NCBI GenBank assembly: GCA_012959465.1
Contig: DUDC01000024.1
Coordinates: 1 to 43,970, forward strand
Reading direction: 5' to 3'
Source: Planctomycetaceae bacterium
GTDB lineage: Bacteria; Planctomycetota; Planctomycetia; Pirellulales; Pirellulaceae
Length of the DNA stretch: 43,970 nucleotides
The stretch's first letter is position 1; each line of letters starts with the position of its first letter. Shown piece after piece: positions 1 through 8,978 of the stretch. The position numbers and the translations under genes are program-made. A model generated the notes under the pieces. The model was not told the DNA's origin and did not search any database. It was given only the letters and a program-made list of their open reading frames with translations.

Positions 1-1
1 T

Positions 2-133
2 GGAGCATTCCCCACGTTCGAAGTTGGTGAGAACGAGAGTCGAACGCTGCGATATCGAATTCGCGTGACTCTAGGCCAAGCACCGTCGCGCGGAGTTCTG
101 AACGCTGAGTTCAAGAAGTTCGTTGCCCAATAG
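2..133 (+). CDS. C-terminal end of a gene cut by the left window edge (unidentified; PmoA/DUF6807-like tail possible)
   Basis: An open frame runs from base 2 to a TAG at 131-133, giving 43 residues that end in KKFVAQ. The composition looks coding: charged and beta-rich, with a segment TLRYRIRV followed by a short helical tail. This resembles the last strand and tail of planctomycetal PmoA/DUF6807-like secreted proteins, but the match is from memory and rests on a short piece. The gene converges on the DUF1501 gene that ends at 236, with a family-3 palindrome between them at 155-179. Function is not assignable from this fragment. Confidence 0.45.
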   Translation, partial: GAFPTFEVGENESRTLRYRIRVTLGQAPSRGVLNAEFKKFVAQ

Positions 134-154
134 CCCCGAATGATTATGTGCAAG

Positions 155-179
155 CCCCATCGGCCTTGTACCGGTGGGG
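155..179. repeat. Intergenic palindrome, family 3 (CCACCGGC-type)
   Basis: An imperfect inverted repeat, CCCCATCGGCC then a short spacer then CCGGTGGGG, lies between two convergent genes. It belongs to the same family as the perfect copies at 28920-28944 and 39851-39871. Its position suggests a bidirectional terminator or REP-like element. Confidence 0.6.
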
Positions 180-235
180 ATTACGAGTTATCGGCACTAA
201 ATCGACAGGCCACTACTTGTGAACGACCCAACTCG

Positions 236-1618
236 CTATGCGAGTAGGTCTTTGGCGACGCGCCCATAAACATCGGTCAGGCGGAAGTCTCGGCCGCCAT
301 AGCGGTACGTGAGTTTCGTATGGTCCAGTCCAAGTAAATGAAGCGTGGTGGCGTGGAAGTCGTGCGTGTGGAACTTGTCGACCTCGGCGGCGATTCCAAA
401 TTGATCGGTGGCTCCGTAACGAAAGCCGCGTTTCACGCCGCCACCAGCCATCCACATACTGAAACCCGTAGCGTTGTGATCACGTCCGTCCTCCCGGCGA
501 ACAGCCGGCGTGCGACCAAATTCTCCGCTCCAAACGATCAACGTGTCCTTGAGTAAATCACGTTGCTTGAGATCCGCGATCAAACCGGCGATCGGTTGGT
601 CGGTTGCTTTGCAATTGCGACCCAGTCGGTCACGAAGCCCATTGTGCTGATCCCAGCCCTCATGCGTCAGCTCGATGAACCGGACGCCAGCTTCCGCGAA
701 CCGACGTGCCATCAAACACATGCGACCGAATTCGTCGGTTGCACCATTACCGATTCCGTACAGCTTGTGAATCTCGGCGGACTCACGGGTTAGATCCATT
801 AGATCGGGAACAGCCGTTTGCATGCGGAAGGCCAATTCATACGACTCGATAACACCGTCCAATTCACTGTTGGCCTGAAAGCGACTGGCCAGATCGCGAT
901 TCAACGATTGCATCAACTCCAGTTGCTTGCGTTGCTTCGCTTGATCGTATTGGGAATTTTGGATGTTCCCAATGCCTCCGTCGACTGACTTCACTCCATC
1001 GATCTTTGTTCCCTGATAGACGGCCGGTAAAAATGCGCTACCGTAGTTTTGCGCGCCGCCTAAACGAGAGGGCGGCTTGATCGTTATGAATCCCGGCAGA
1101 TCTTGGTTTTCCGTTCCCAGTCCGTACAGAGCCCAAGCGCCCATCGATGGACGGACGAATTGAAAGCTGCCGGTATGGAGCTGCACGAGGGCTTGTGGGT
1201 GGTTGGGAAGATCCGTGTGTGCCCCGTTAATCAAACAAAGCTCGTCGGCCTGCTTCGAGAGATGAGGATACAACTCGGATATTGGCAACCCACTGTCACC
1301 ATGCTGTTTGAATTTCCAAGGCGACGGCATTAGCTTCCGCCCTTTTTGAGCATTTAATCCGCTCGCTTCTCCCGGCGACTTGCCAGCGTAGTTCTCCAAC
1401 TCGGGTTTGTAGTCGAAAGTGTCGACGTGCGACGGTCCGCCTCGCATGCAGAGGAAAATGATCCGCTTTGCTCTCGGCTCGATGTGCGGGCTTTTTGGAG
1501 CGAGGGGACTTTCGTAGCGGTCCGATTTTTCGGCCGCGTTAGACGCCAAGCCGGCAAATGCCAGGTAACCGAAGCCGCAGGAAGCTGCCTTTAAAACGTC
1601 TCGTCGTAACATTGGCAT
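236..1618 (-). CDS. DUF1501 family secreted protein
   Basis: This 460-residue protein starts with MPMLRRDVLK and a hydrophobic stretch to about residue 29, which looks like a Tat-type export signal. The body has the hallmarks of DUF1501, a planctomycete-rich family in the alkaline-phosphatase/sulfatase-like fold group. These include CMRGGPSHVDTFDYKP near residues 57-72, LTHEGWDQHNG near 320, VWSGEFGRTP near 363, GRDHN near 382, and the C-terminal LTYRYGGRDFRLTDVYG. The gene lies 61 bases downstream of the DUF1549/DUF1553 cytochrome gene on the same strand, the usual two-gene arrangement for this family. The biochemical activity is unknown. Partnership with the cytochrome, perhaps as a secreted hydrolase or oxidoreductase subunit, is inferred from conserved adjacency. 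Confidence 0.93.
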   Translation of the reverse strand: MPMLRRDVLKAASCGFGYLAFAGLASNAAEKSDRYESPLAPKSPHIEPRAKRIIFLCMRGGPSHVDTFDYKPELENYAGKSPGEASGLNAQKGRKLMPSPWKFKQHGDSGLPISELYPHLSKQADELCLINGAHTDLPNHPQALVQLHTGSFQFVRPSMGAWALYGLGTENQDLPGFITIKPPSRLGGAQNYGSAFLPAVYQGTKIDGVKSVDGGIGNIQNSQYDQAKQRKQLELMQSLNRDLASRFQANSELDGVIESYELAFRMQTAVPDLMDLTRESAEIHKLYGIGNGATDEFGRMCLMARRFAEAGVRFIELTHEGWDQHNGLRDRLGRNCKATDQPIAGLIADLKQRDLLKDTLIVWSGEFGRTPAVRREDGRDHNATGFSMWMAGGGVKRGFRYGATDQFGIAAEVDKFHTHDFHATTLHLLGLDHTKLTYRYGGRDFRLTDVYGRVAKDLLA

Positions 1619-1679
1619 GATTGGTTCTCTTGTGGTGCAAGCGGACTTGCGATCCGTTGTTCGGATGATGGCTTGTGCC

Positions 1680-4145
1680 TTAGTGGATGTATCGAAATTC
1701 GGCGGAAGCGATCAGAACGTGGCAGAGTTCTGTCCACACTTGATCGTCATTGCCGTCGGTCACATACTGCTCGGCGCGAGCCAATTCGTCGTCGGATGGC
1801 GGTCGGCTCAGTGTCAGTCGAAACGCTCGCACGATCCGATCGCGGTGCGACGGACCGGCATTTTCGATGACGCGTTCGGCTAGCGCTTTTGATTGTCCCA
1901 ACACGAATGGGCTGTTCAACATATAGAGTGCTTGGGTTGGTACTGTTGTCACATCGCGCTGTGCGGCGATGATGCTCGGTTCGGGAAAGTCAAAGATGCG
2001 TAGTATCTCGGGGACGGCTGCGCGGACGATGGGCAAATAGACCGAACGCTTCGTACTACTTACTGCGAAACGATCCGCGGAGAGTCCCCGCCCCACATTT
2101 CCGTCACCGACCTGCGACACGACCGAACCTTCCGCCGGCTTCAAATCCAACTGTCCGCTGGCGATCAGCATTGCGTCCCGGATTACCTCAGCTTCCATCC
2201 GCCGTTGATTTTGCCGGGAAAGGAGCCGATTTTGTGGATCCAGCTCAGTGAGGTCCGCGTCACTCTGGCAACTCAGCTGGTAAACACGGCTCATCATGAC
2301 TTGCTTGATAAGTCGCTTGCTCGACCAACCCTCTTCGACGAAGTCTGCCGCGAGGTAATCGAGTAGTTGCGGGTGCGAAGGAAGTTCACCGTTGTTGCCG
2401 AAGTTGTTTAGGCTGACGACGAGTCCGCGGCCAAACAGATTCTGCCAGAATCGATTGATGGCAACTCGGGCCGTGAGTGGGTTGTCCGGATGGACGATCC
2501 ACTCGGCCAGCTGAAGTCGCCCACTGGAATCCCCTGGCGGGTTTGCGGCAGTGCCTTTTGTGGCCACGGTCAGGAAGCCACGAGGGATCGTATCGCCGCG
2601 ATCATTGGGTTCGCCTCGAACCCGAAGTTTCGTGTCACTCGGTTTGGCACCATCTTGGACACCCATCACAAGAACGGCTGGCTCCTTATCGGCGGAGGCT
2701 TCCGGTTTTGCTTTCTTTTTCGAGGCGGCGAGTCGCTTGCGTAGCTGTATTAATTGTTTCTCGATCTTCGCAGCACGAGTCTTGTTGGCCGGCGTGTCCT
2801 TCTTCTTGAGACGTTTGAGTTGAGCATCCAGTTTTTTAATCTGCCCGGTCAATTGCTTGATCACCTGTCCAGCCTTCGCATTCTCCCCACCAACTCCGAC
2901 CGGACTGGCACTCATCCCGCGCAATCCTATCAATTGACCGGCCTGACGGTTTCCGCCGCCACCGGCTGTGCCGTAGAACGTGTTCGTGCTGCGAAAGATG
3001 CCTGCCAACGCGTAGTATTCGGCCTGCGGGATGGCGTCGAACTTGTGGTCATGACAACGTGCGCACGACACGGTTAGGCCGAGGAAAGCGCGAGAGGTGA
3101 CATCAATTTGGTCGTCGACAATGTCCATTGCAAACTGCTCGCGGTTTCGTTCATTTAGTGATTTCGGTCCGATCGCCAGAAAGCCCGTCGCTACCAAATT
3201 CTTGTACCGTTCGTCCTCGGTCTGGGCAGGCAACAGGTCGCCTGCCAGTTGCTCCACAATGAATCGGTCGAAGGGTTTGTCAGCGTTGATCGAGGCGATC
3301 ACATAGTCGCGGTATCGCCAGGCATGGGGATACGTATAGTTGCGTTCCATTCCAGTCGACTCGCCGTACCGTGCGACGTCCAGCCAGTGGCGGCCCCAAC
3401 GTTCCCCGAACTGCGGTGATGCGAGTAGTCCATCGATAAGACGTTCGATCGCTTCCTGTGGAATCTCAGTTCCTCCGGCCGTCCCCGACGTACCGCAGTC
3501 AGCCAGAAACGCGTCGACTTGCTCCGGTGTTGGCGGAAGACCAATCAAGTCAACGTAGATTCGCCGGACCAGTTGGATCGGCTCTGCGTCTGTTGCCGGC
3601 TGAAGTTGGTTTGCTTCAAGACGGGCCAATATGAACTCATCAATCTTGGTTCGTGGCCACGAGGCGTCGCGGAGCACGGGTGGTGAGGGCTTGCGGATCG
3701 GCTGATAGGCCCAATAGGTGCGAGCCTTGTCGAAATCGATTTTCCGCTGAATCAGCGACCGGCCTTCGCGAGGGTCCGGGGCACCGCGTTTGACCCACTT
3801 CTCGAAATCTGCGATCACCGACGCCGGAAGTTGCTCGTTCGGGGGCATCTCCAACGACTCGTAACGCATTGCTGAAATGATCTGACTCTCATCCAATTCC
3901 CCGGGAACGACACCATGCCCCGTGTCCCCACCTCGACGGATTCCGTTGCGGGTATCCAGCAACAGACCGCCTTTAGGTTCCTTCGATTTGCTCGAATGGC
4001 ACTTGTAGCAATGCTTGACCAGGACTGGCCGGATTTTCGTCTCGAAGAACTCGATGTCGGCCTTGGTGGGCTCCTCGGCGTTCAAAAGCGAGATTGTGAA
4101 AACGCTGTAAACCGTTACACACAAAATACTAATCGCGATTCGCAT
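1680..4145 (-). CDS. Planctomycete cytochrome C / DUF1549-DUF1553 protein
   Basis: The protein is 821 residues from the ATG at 4143-4145. An upstream in-frame start at 4184 would put 13 residues before the signal peptide and is less likely. Residues 1-24 are a signal peptide. The PSCyt1 haem motif CYKCH is at 46-50, followed by DUF1549 (SxxFGERWGRHWLDVARY and, later, the SCARCHDHKFD motif). A lysine-rich, probably coiled-coil insert follows at roughly residues 430-490 (KKLDAQLKRLKKK, then LRKRLAASKKKAK). DUF1553 fills the rest, with LTARVAINRFWQNLFGRG and PTQALYMLNSPF. The product should be periplasmic and haem-bearing. It is the first gene of a two-gene unit with the DUF1501 gene downstream. 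The substrate is unknown; such pairs are often next to sulfatases, as here. Confidence 0.93.
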   Translation of the reverse strand: MRIAISILCVTVYSVFTISLLNAEEPTKADIEFFETKIRPVLVKHCYKCHSSKSKEPKGGLLLDTRNGIRRGGDTGHGVVPGELDESQIISAMRYESLEMPPNEQLPASVIADFEKWVKRGAPDPREGRSLIQRKIDFDKARTYWAYQPIRKPSPPVLRDASWPRTKIDEFILARLEANQLQPATDAEPIQLVRRIYVDLIGLPPTPEQVDAFLADCGTSGTAGGTEIPQEAIERLIDGLLASPQFGERWGRHWLDVARYGESTGMERNYTYPHAWRYRDYVIASINADKPFDRFIVEQLAGDLLPAQTEDERYKNLVATGFLAIGPKSLNERNREQFAMDIVDDQIDVTSRAFLGLTVSCARCHDHKFDAIPQAEYYALAGIFRSTNTFYGTAGGGGNRQAGQLIGLRGMSASPVGVGGENAKAGQVIKQLTGQIKKLDAQLKRLKKKDTPANKTRAAKIEKQLIQLRKRLAASKKKAKPEASADKEPAVLVMGVQDGAKPSDTKLRVRGEPNDRGDTIPRGFLTVATKGTAANPPGDSSGRLQLAEWIVHPDNPLTARVAINRFWQNLFGRGLVVSLNNFGNNGELPSHPQLLDYLAADFVEEGWSSKRLIKQVMMSRVYQLSCQSDADLTELDPQNRLLSRQNQRRMEAEVIRDAMLIASGQLDLKPAEGSVVSQVGDGNVGRGLSADRFAVSSTKRSVYLPIVRAAVPEILRIFDFPEPSIIAAQRDVTTVPTQALYMLNSPFVLGQSKALAERVIENAGPSHRDRIVRAFRLTLSRPPSDDELARAEQYVTDGNDDQVWTELCHVLIASAEFRYIH

Positions 4146-4272
4146 GGCAGTCCTGCAAACGAAAAAGTAAACTGGTTCTGTCATTAACGACGGTTAAACA
4201 TCGTCAATTATTGGTTTCTGCCCCATCTTTTTGCGGCGTGCGAGCGGGAATCGTCGCCTGACCGATCAATGT

Positions 4273-4329
4273 GTGCCACTGGTTCCGCCAGTGTCTTGAG
4301 GCCAGACATTGCGGCGGAGTCAGTGGCAC
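4273..4329. repeat. Imperfect long inverted repeat between genes, family 2-like
   Basis: GTGCCACTGGTTCCGC (4273-4288) pairs with GCGGAGTCAGTGGCAC (4314-4329) at 14 of 16 positions, with a 25-base loop. A smaller internal hairpin, CACTGG/CCAGTG, sits at 4277-4293. The structure lies just past the stop of the minus-strand sulfatase gene and before the next minus-strand gene, so it could stop or attenuate transcription. The core GTGCCACTGG matches the family-2 palindromes found elsewhere in the window. Confidence 0.55.
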
Positions 4330-4352
4330 TCGACTGTCAATACCGACGATGT

Positions 4353-6224
4353 TCAATCCACGACGCGTATCCAGTCGATGGCCACGGTTGTTCCCTTTGC
4401 TCCCGCAAAACTCATCTTCAAGGCGTTAATTGTCCCCTGCCAAGTTCCGCGCTTCAATGGCAGGCGATACTCGGTATAACCCTTCCCGGCAGCAACTTCG
4501 ACTCCACCCAGGTTCTTTCCATTGGCGGTGACGACCACGCGGGTGTCGCTACTGCACCGTATCCGAATCTCCAGCGATCCTCGATTCTTGTCCGCGTCTA
4601 ACTTCAAACCGTCGCGGACCAGCGATGCGTTGCCGGTTAGTAAATCGAAATCCAGATATCCTTCGTAACCAGCAATGTTCGTCAGTTCACCTTGGCCCTG
4701 CCAGCCCTCTGTTTGCCAACCGCCGCAATCGAATGTGAAAAGCAGCTTGCCATCATTTGGGTCGCGGTTATTGACGGTCTCCCACTTATCGGAGAGACCA
4801 TCACCATCGGTGTCATGGCGGATTCGTTCGTATTGAACGTTGACTCCGATACCCCACTTGGAGTTTTGGCCGTTCATCTCTAGTTCTTTATCAGGCTCGT
4901 TGCCCTCGCCCAAGTCTCCTTTGTCAAGCCATTCAGCGAGTATCGCACGGTGCTCTTGCAGAACCGATGCCAGACTCGGCTTGTTGACGAGGTTATGAAC
5001 TTGAGCAGGATCTGCGATGACATCGTACAGCTCTTCCGCTGGACGTTCACCGAAGTAGATCTCCGCCAGCTTCGGGTCGAGGGTTCCGTCGGCATACGCC
5101 TCGCGAACCGAGGTAAGGAACGGCCTGTTATCACGGTATTGTGGTTGCAGGAACACGCGATCGACGAAAAAGTTGCGTGTATAACGATAACGGTCAGTGC
5201 GAATGGTGCGCACACGGTCAATGGTGTGGTCAAGACGGTCCTTTGCACCAGCTACGAATGTTCGCGGTATAAAATTCTCGGCGAACAGGTTCTGGCCTTC
5301 ACACCAGGCGGGAATGGCGAGTCCCGCCCAGGCAAAGGAAGTGGCCGTTAGATCCAGCGTGTTGATCAAATCGTCTCGAACGGTGCCGGCTTTGCCCACC
5401 CACTTCGCTGGCCCTTGAATAATGAAGGGCACATGCAGTCCTCCCTCGGTCGGCATCTGTTTGTGTCGGATCAGGTTGTTGGCGCCGTGGTCGGAAAAGT
5501 AAACAACAATGGTTGACTCCAGCAGGCCATCTGCTTCGAGTCGATCCAGGATACCCCCGATGACCATGTCGTCGGAACGGATTGTGTCATAGTGTTGCGC
5601 GACCACGCCGCGATAGAGATCGTTCTGTGGATAATCGGCCGGCACGGTTACCGTGGCGGGATCGGTTTTCTTCTTGGCGGGCCATTTCGAGGTATTCGTC
5701 TTACCGCCCTTAAGTTGAATCTGGCCAAAGAAGGGTTGACCTTTGGCACATTCACGCCAAGGCGTCCTGCTGTGTTTTTTCGGGATACTCGAATAGATAC
5801 CATCGCCTGCTTCGGCGAAGTTGTAATCCGTCTTGCCAACATTGAAGGTAAAGTAATTCGCTTCTCGCATCAGCTCGGCGATCGTCTTCATGCCTTTGGG
5901 CAGGTAGGTTTTTTCCGGCCCACGACGAGAACGATGCTCGTGAGCACCAAAGCGAATAGCATTCGCTCCCAACGCCATCGATGAACGACAGGCCGAGCAG
6001 ACGGGAAACGGCACAAACGCGCGGGAGAATCGCACGCCATTGGCAGCCATCTTATCGATGTAAGGCGTCCAATTCTTGTTGATTGGATCACCATAACAGC
6101 CTATCCAAGGAGAGGTATCTTCCTGGAAGATCCAGAGGATGTTCGGCTTTTCAGCGGCGGCGGAGCCGGTAACGAGAATTAGGTTGATCGCCACGACACA
6201 GAGCAATTGTTTTTTCAACGTCAT
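4353..6224 (-). CDS. Secreted formylglycine sulfatase with C-terminal Ca-binding linker and beta-sandwich
   Basis: This 623-residue protein has a signal peptide ending at SAAA (21-24) and the arylsulfatase start KPNILWIFQED. The formylglycine motif is C76-S-A-C-R80 (the C-x-A/P-x-R class), so C76 is the residue converted to formylglycine. E35-D36 and the later FSDHG segment supply metal ligands. The catalytic fold ends near residue 430. A segment DTDGDGLSDKWE near 465 is a thrombospondin type-3/EF-hand-like calcium loop. The last 135 residues form a beta-rich domain of the carbohydrate-binding sandwich type. It probably removes sulfate esters from marine polysaccharides at the cell surface or in the periplasm. 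The binding role of the C-terminal domain is inference. It is on the same strand as the cytochrome/DUF1501 pair but separated from it by an inverted repeat, so it probably has its own transcript. Confidence 0.92.
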   Translation of the reverse strand: MTLKKQLLCVVAINLILVTGSAAAEKPNILWIFQEDTSPWIGCYGDPINKNWTPYIDKMAANGVRFSRAFVPFPVCSACRSSMALGANAIRFGAHEHRSRRGPEKTYLPKGMKTIAELMREANYFTFNVGKTDYNFAEAGDGIYSSIPKKHSRTPWRECAKGQPFFGQIQLKGGKTNTSKWPAKKKTDPATVTVPADYPQNDLYRGVVAQHYDTIRSDDMVIGGILDRLEADGLLESTIVVYFSDHGANNLIRHKQMPTEGGLHVPFIIQGPAKWVGKAGTVRDDLINTLDLTATSFAWAGLAIPAWCEGQNLFAENFIPRTFVAGAKDRLDHTIDRVRTIRTDRYRYTRNFFVDRVFLQPQYRDNRPFLTSVREAYADGTLDPKLAEIYFGERPAEELYDVIADPAQVHNLVNKPSLASVLQEHRAILAEWLDKGDLGEGNEPDKELEMNGQNSKWGIGVNVQYERIRHDTDGDGLSDKWETVNNRDPNDGKLLFTFDCGGWQTEGWQGQGELTNIAGYEGYLDFDLLTGNASLVRDGLKLDADKNRGSLEIRIRCSSDTRVVVTANGKNLGGVEVAAGKGYTEYRLPLKRGTWQGTINALKMSFAGAKGTTVAIDWIRVVD

Positions 6225-6378
6225 ATTGTTTCTCTCACCGGATCGTCTCTGGCCTCCTCAGCGATCAAGTGATAGCGAGGAAGAATTTCTGACAACGCTC
6301 ATTTTATAGCGGTTTCTGCTAGCACTCTAGAGGCTGTGCATCGGTCTTCGACACAAGGCAATACGGTTTTGAGTCGTA

Positions 6379-6464
6379 GGCGCTAGCCTCGGGTCTTGTA
6401 CGATTATGCCAAATTCACTGGCTGAGCCAGTGCCACACATTGAGACCGATTCAAGATTTGAATC
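6379..6464. repeat. Composite intergenic repeat: family 1 + family 2 + adjoining palindrome
   Basis: Three elements are strung together. Family 1 is GGCGCTAGCCTCGGGT at 6379-6394. Family 2 is CACTGGCTGAGCCAGTG followed by CCACACATTGA at 6416-6443. A perfect 7-bp palindrome, GATTCAA-GAT-TTGAATC, is at 6448-6464. The same family 1 to family 2 order recurs at 20768-20843. The rest of 6225-6378 shows no gene. Confidence 0.75.
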
Positions 6465-6471
6465 GCCGTTG

Positions 6472-6708
6472 TTACGGAGTTGGCGTTGCTATCATCTCGC
6501 TCTGTTCTTTCTCGGGACTTTCTGATTCTTCGTCGATGCGGAGGCAGTTACGGCCCGCACCCTTGGCCTCGTACAGGCTGGCGTCTGCCTGCCGAAATAG
6601 GCCCTCGGCCGAGTCTCCGTCCCGCACGAATGCCATCCCCATACTGAACGTGATGGCGACGCAGCTAGTGAATTGCCAGCGTTCACAATTACGACCGGCC
6701 GTCTGACT
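6472..6708 (-). pseudogene. C-terminal remnant of a GGDEF diguanylate cyclase
   Basis: The last 65 or so codons of this frame read as the end of a GGDEF domain: the strand SMGMAFV, then RDGDSAEGLFRQADASLYEAK and GAGRNCLR, then an acidic tail. The signature GGDEF loop and the whole N-terminal part are missing. The frame upstream of about 6708 is only the antisense or off-frame shadow of the creatininase gene. The tail differs from that of the intact cyclase at 7705-8664 (GRNCLRID versus GRNRGFQH), so it is not a simple copy of that neighbour. I read it as the 3' stub of a deleted cyclase gene, cut where the creatininase gene now ends. Confidence 0.75.
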
Positions 6709-6709
6709 T

Positions 6710-7585
6710 TTATTCTCGCAAGTCAGTTTGGCCCCACGGGATTGGCATACTCGGTTCACGGACCTGGTGACGAGCTCGAGCGTCGCGAGGGCGATCGCGA
6801 AAAAAATCGACGATATCGGACAACTGCCGGACCGCTTCCTCATAGACCTGTTCACCCTTCTCGGCCGTGGCCAATTCTGGCTCGCCCATCACTCCTCGCG
6901 GCGAATACGTACTGGTCCACGACACCAACGCTGCCGGTCCTCTCGCCAGCAGGTCCGTCCAAATATACGGGTTGCCGTCGTTCATCGTGGTAATGTGGTT
7001 CTTGATCTTGTCCTTGCGAACATGGTCACCGGCCAGGTGCAGGTATAACGACGTTTCCAATTCACACGCATGCGAGAAGCCACCGGGAAACTCACTCTCT
7101 CGCCAACTGGGCAAAAAGTCCTTGTCAATCGTCAACAAATGCCACCACGCGATCAGCAAGCATTCGGCATCGGTCTCCAGATTTGTGCGGCGTGCGGCTA
7201 GGTCCAGGTTCGGCATGTTCGACCCGTGACCGTTTAAGAGAATAATCTTCTTGAAGCCGTGGTAGGCGAGTGACTTCGTGATGTCGAGCACCTGCCGAAT
7301 GAACGTTTCATAGTGCGTATTGATCGTACCGGGGAAGTCCATCACATGGCCGGTGTATCCGTAGGACACCGTCGGCAGGACAAGGACCTTGTCGGGCAGT
7401 CGCTCGCCCGTGCCGCGAGCAATCCCGCCAGGGCAGATCAGGTCGACGTCCAGAGGTAAATGGTCACCGTGCTGTTCGACGGCTCCGCATGGCAGTATGC
7501 AGACTTGGTTGCCTTCGATTGCTTCGTTGATCTCTGGCCAGGTGAGTTTCTCGTAGCGGTACTCGCTGGTAGCGTGTGTTGACAT
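6710..7585 (-). CDS. Creatininase-family amidohydrolase
   Basis: The protein is 291 residues from the ATG at 7583-7585, which has a GGGGA ribosome site a few bases upstream. A longer frame exists from a TTG at 7618 but has no such site. Metal-binding features of the creatininase family are present: PCGAVEQHGDHLPL near residues 32-45, VDLICPGG, the conserved LLNGHGSN near 116-123, and FSHACELETS near 172. There is no signal peptide, so it should be cytoplasmic. Family members hydrolyse cyclic amides such as creatinine, or act in cofactor biosynthesis (MftE-like, FAPy deformylase). No context here picks between these. Its 3' end abuts the GGDEF remnant, so the last residues may have been altered by the deletion. 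Confidence 0.9.
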   Translation of the reverse strand: MSTHATSEYRYEKLTWPEINEAIEGNQVCILPCGAVEQHGDHLPLDVDLICPGGIARGTGERLPDKVLVLPTVSYGYTGHVMDFPGTINTHYETFIRQVLDITKSLAYHGFKKIILLNGHGSNMPNLDLAARRTNLETDAECLLIAWWHLLTIDKDFLPSWRESEFPGGFSHACELETSLYLHLAGDHVRKDKIKNHITTMNDGNPYIWTDLLARGPAALVSWTSTYSPRGVMGEPELATAEKGEQVYEEAVRQLSDIVDFFRDRPRDARARHQVREPSMPIPWGQTDLRE

Positions 7586-7672
7586 CGATGTTCCCCGGTT
7601 TATTGCCGAAATTGACAAAGAACCGTCATTGTATCGTGACAGCGCGAGGCCCGCGCGCCGTACGCACGTAGG

Positions 7673-7693
7673 TCACTTTCGCCGAAAGTGACT
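7673..7693. terminator. Perfect hairpin downstream of the GGDEF gene
   Basis: GTCACTTTC (7673-7681), loop GCC, GAAAGTGAC (7685-7693) form a 9-bp perfect stem starting 11 bases after the stop of the minus-strand cyclase gene. There is no strong T-run, so it could be a rho-independent-like terminator, an mRNA 3' stabiliser or another dispersed palindrome. Confidence 0.6.
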
Positions 7694-7704
7694 GTGAATC
7701 GCCA

Positions 7705-8664
7705 TTACACCGTGGCGGCAATAGGCTCGCCGTCCGTAATCGCCCGGCACGTTTCGCCGTCGTGTTGAAACCCTCGATTTCGGCCCGCAGTCTTGGCGGC
7801 ATATAATGCCTCATCTGCTCGACCGATGAGTGTCGCGACACTATCGCCGTCAAGAGCTTCTGTGACGCCGATACTGACCGCCACCACAACCTCAGAGTCC
7901 TCGAGGCAAACCGGCGCGCTTGCGATTGCGGTCCGCAGATTCTCTACGGCAGTTGCCGCTTCACGGAGAACGCTGGCCGGATAGATGATCGCGAATTCAT
8001 CACCTCCATAACGAGCGGCTAGATCCATCGTTCGTTTCGTATTGTGGATCACTGCGCCCACACTCTTGGCAAGAACGGTATCGCCTGTAAGGTGCCCGTA
8101 CTTGTCATTGACTTCCTTGAAATGGTCGATGTCAAACATCGCGAAGCAGAAGCCACCTCCCTTGCGTGATTTCTCAGACAACCGCCGCTCGAGTTCTTCG
8201 TCGAGTGCCCGCCGGTTAGCCAACCCCGTCAATCCGTCGATTCGAGCATCCGCCAGACGGGCTTCAATCTTCGACACCTCTCCGCCGAGTTGGACGAGGC
8301 TCGACAATGCGATGATCACCGAGAGACTCAAGACCAAGATCAGGAAAGGTGGCGTCCACGACGGATCGATTCGACCGGAGAAGAAGACCGCAAGATAAAC
8401 AACACTAGCCAAAACTAGGGCGCCAAATTGGCGGCTGTTTCGCATCACGAACTTGTCGATGTCGATTGGCGCATTAGCGACCGATTGAGTTTGAGGAAAA
8501 GGAGTGATCCAAAGTCCAACGACGTCTGCCACAACGGAAAATGATTTGGGACTTATCAGAGCAACCGTGCCGACAATGCCACAAAACCAAAAACACGCAT
8601 GAATGATGAAGGGTAAAATGGATTGAAGAGTGTCCACGTTGTTTGCTCCGTGTGTCGACGACAT
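7705..8664 (-). CDS. Membrane diguanylate cyclase (GGDEF)
   Basis: This 319-residue protein has three hydrophobic helices at about 13-38, 80-95 and 107-124, then a GGDEF domain from about residue 141 (DGLTGLANRR at 143-152). The active-site motif RYGGDEF is intact at 218-224. The inhibitory I-site RxxD is present as R211-T-M-D214 at the canonical spacing, so product feedback is likely. It converts two GTP to cyclic di-GMP at the inner face of the cytoplasmic membrane. No EAL or known sensor domain is visible; the membrane part may sense directly. It is monocistronic: 119 bases and a hairpin separate it from the creatininase gene. The 314 bases between it and the next gene (8665-8978) show no gene or clear motif. 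Confidence 0.94.
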   Translation of the reverse strand: MSSTHGANNVDTLQSILPFIIHACFWFCGIVGTVALISPKSFSVVADVVGLWITPFPQTQSVANAPIDIDKFVMRNSRQFGALVLASVVYLAVFFSGRIDPSWTPPFLILVLSLSVIIALSSLVQLGGEVSKIEARLADARIDGLTGLANRRALDEELERRLSEKSRKGGGFCFAMFDIDHFKEVNDKYGHLTGDTVLAKSVGAVIHNTKRTMDLAARYGGDEFAIIYPASVLREAATAVENLRTAIASAPVCLEDSEVVVAVSIGVTEALDGDSVATLIGRADEALYAAKTAGRNRGFQHDGETCRAITDGEPIAATV

Positions 8665-8978
8665 TTGGCGGGATCATGCGCTTATGGTGGTTCATCGCCC
8701 TACTGTAAAAGTAGGTCGTCCCAGCCGTTTGTGTGGACTGGCGACGAGCAAAACGAAGAGCGATTTCGGGATGCGGGCCATACAATCAGACTGAGCCGCT
8801 CAACCCCCGCGTGAATTCGGCGGATCAGCACATTCCGGTCAATCAACGTTAACTTTTTGGGCCGGCCGCTGAATTGGGCCGCGACAGTTGATATCCGGAA
8901 TTCCGATCGATTGGCTTCAATCGGTGCCGCTCAGAGGCTGCCGCCGAACCATTTGTGTCACCTCGCTGTGTCGCGATC

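Noticed and set aside
6709-6855. Upstream part of the minus-strand open frame leading into the GGDEF stub
   Set aside because: It overlaps the creatininase coding region in a different frame and shows no GGDEF-like residues. Only the last 65 or so codons are family-like.
8665-8978. A gene or riboswitch in the 314 bases between the cyclase and Trx/PDZ genes
   Set aside because: No frame looks coding and no GEMM-type or other known aptamer was recognised. I see nothing supportable there.
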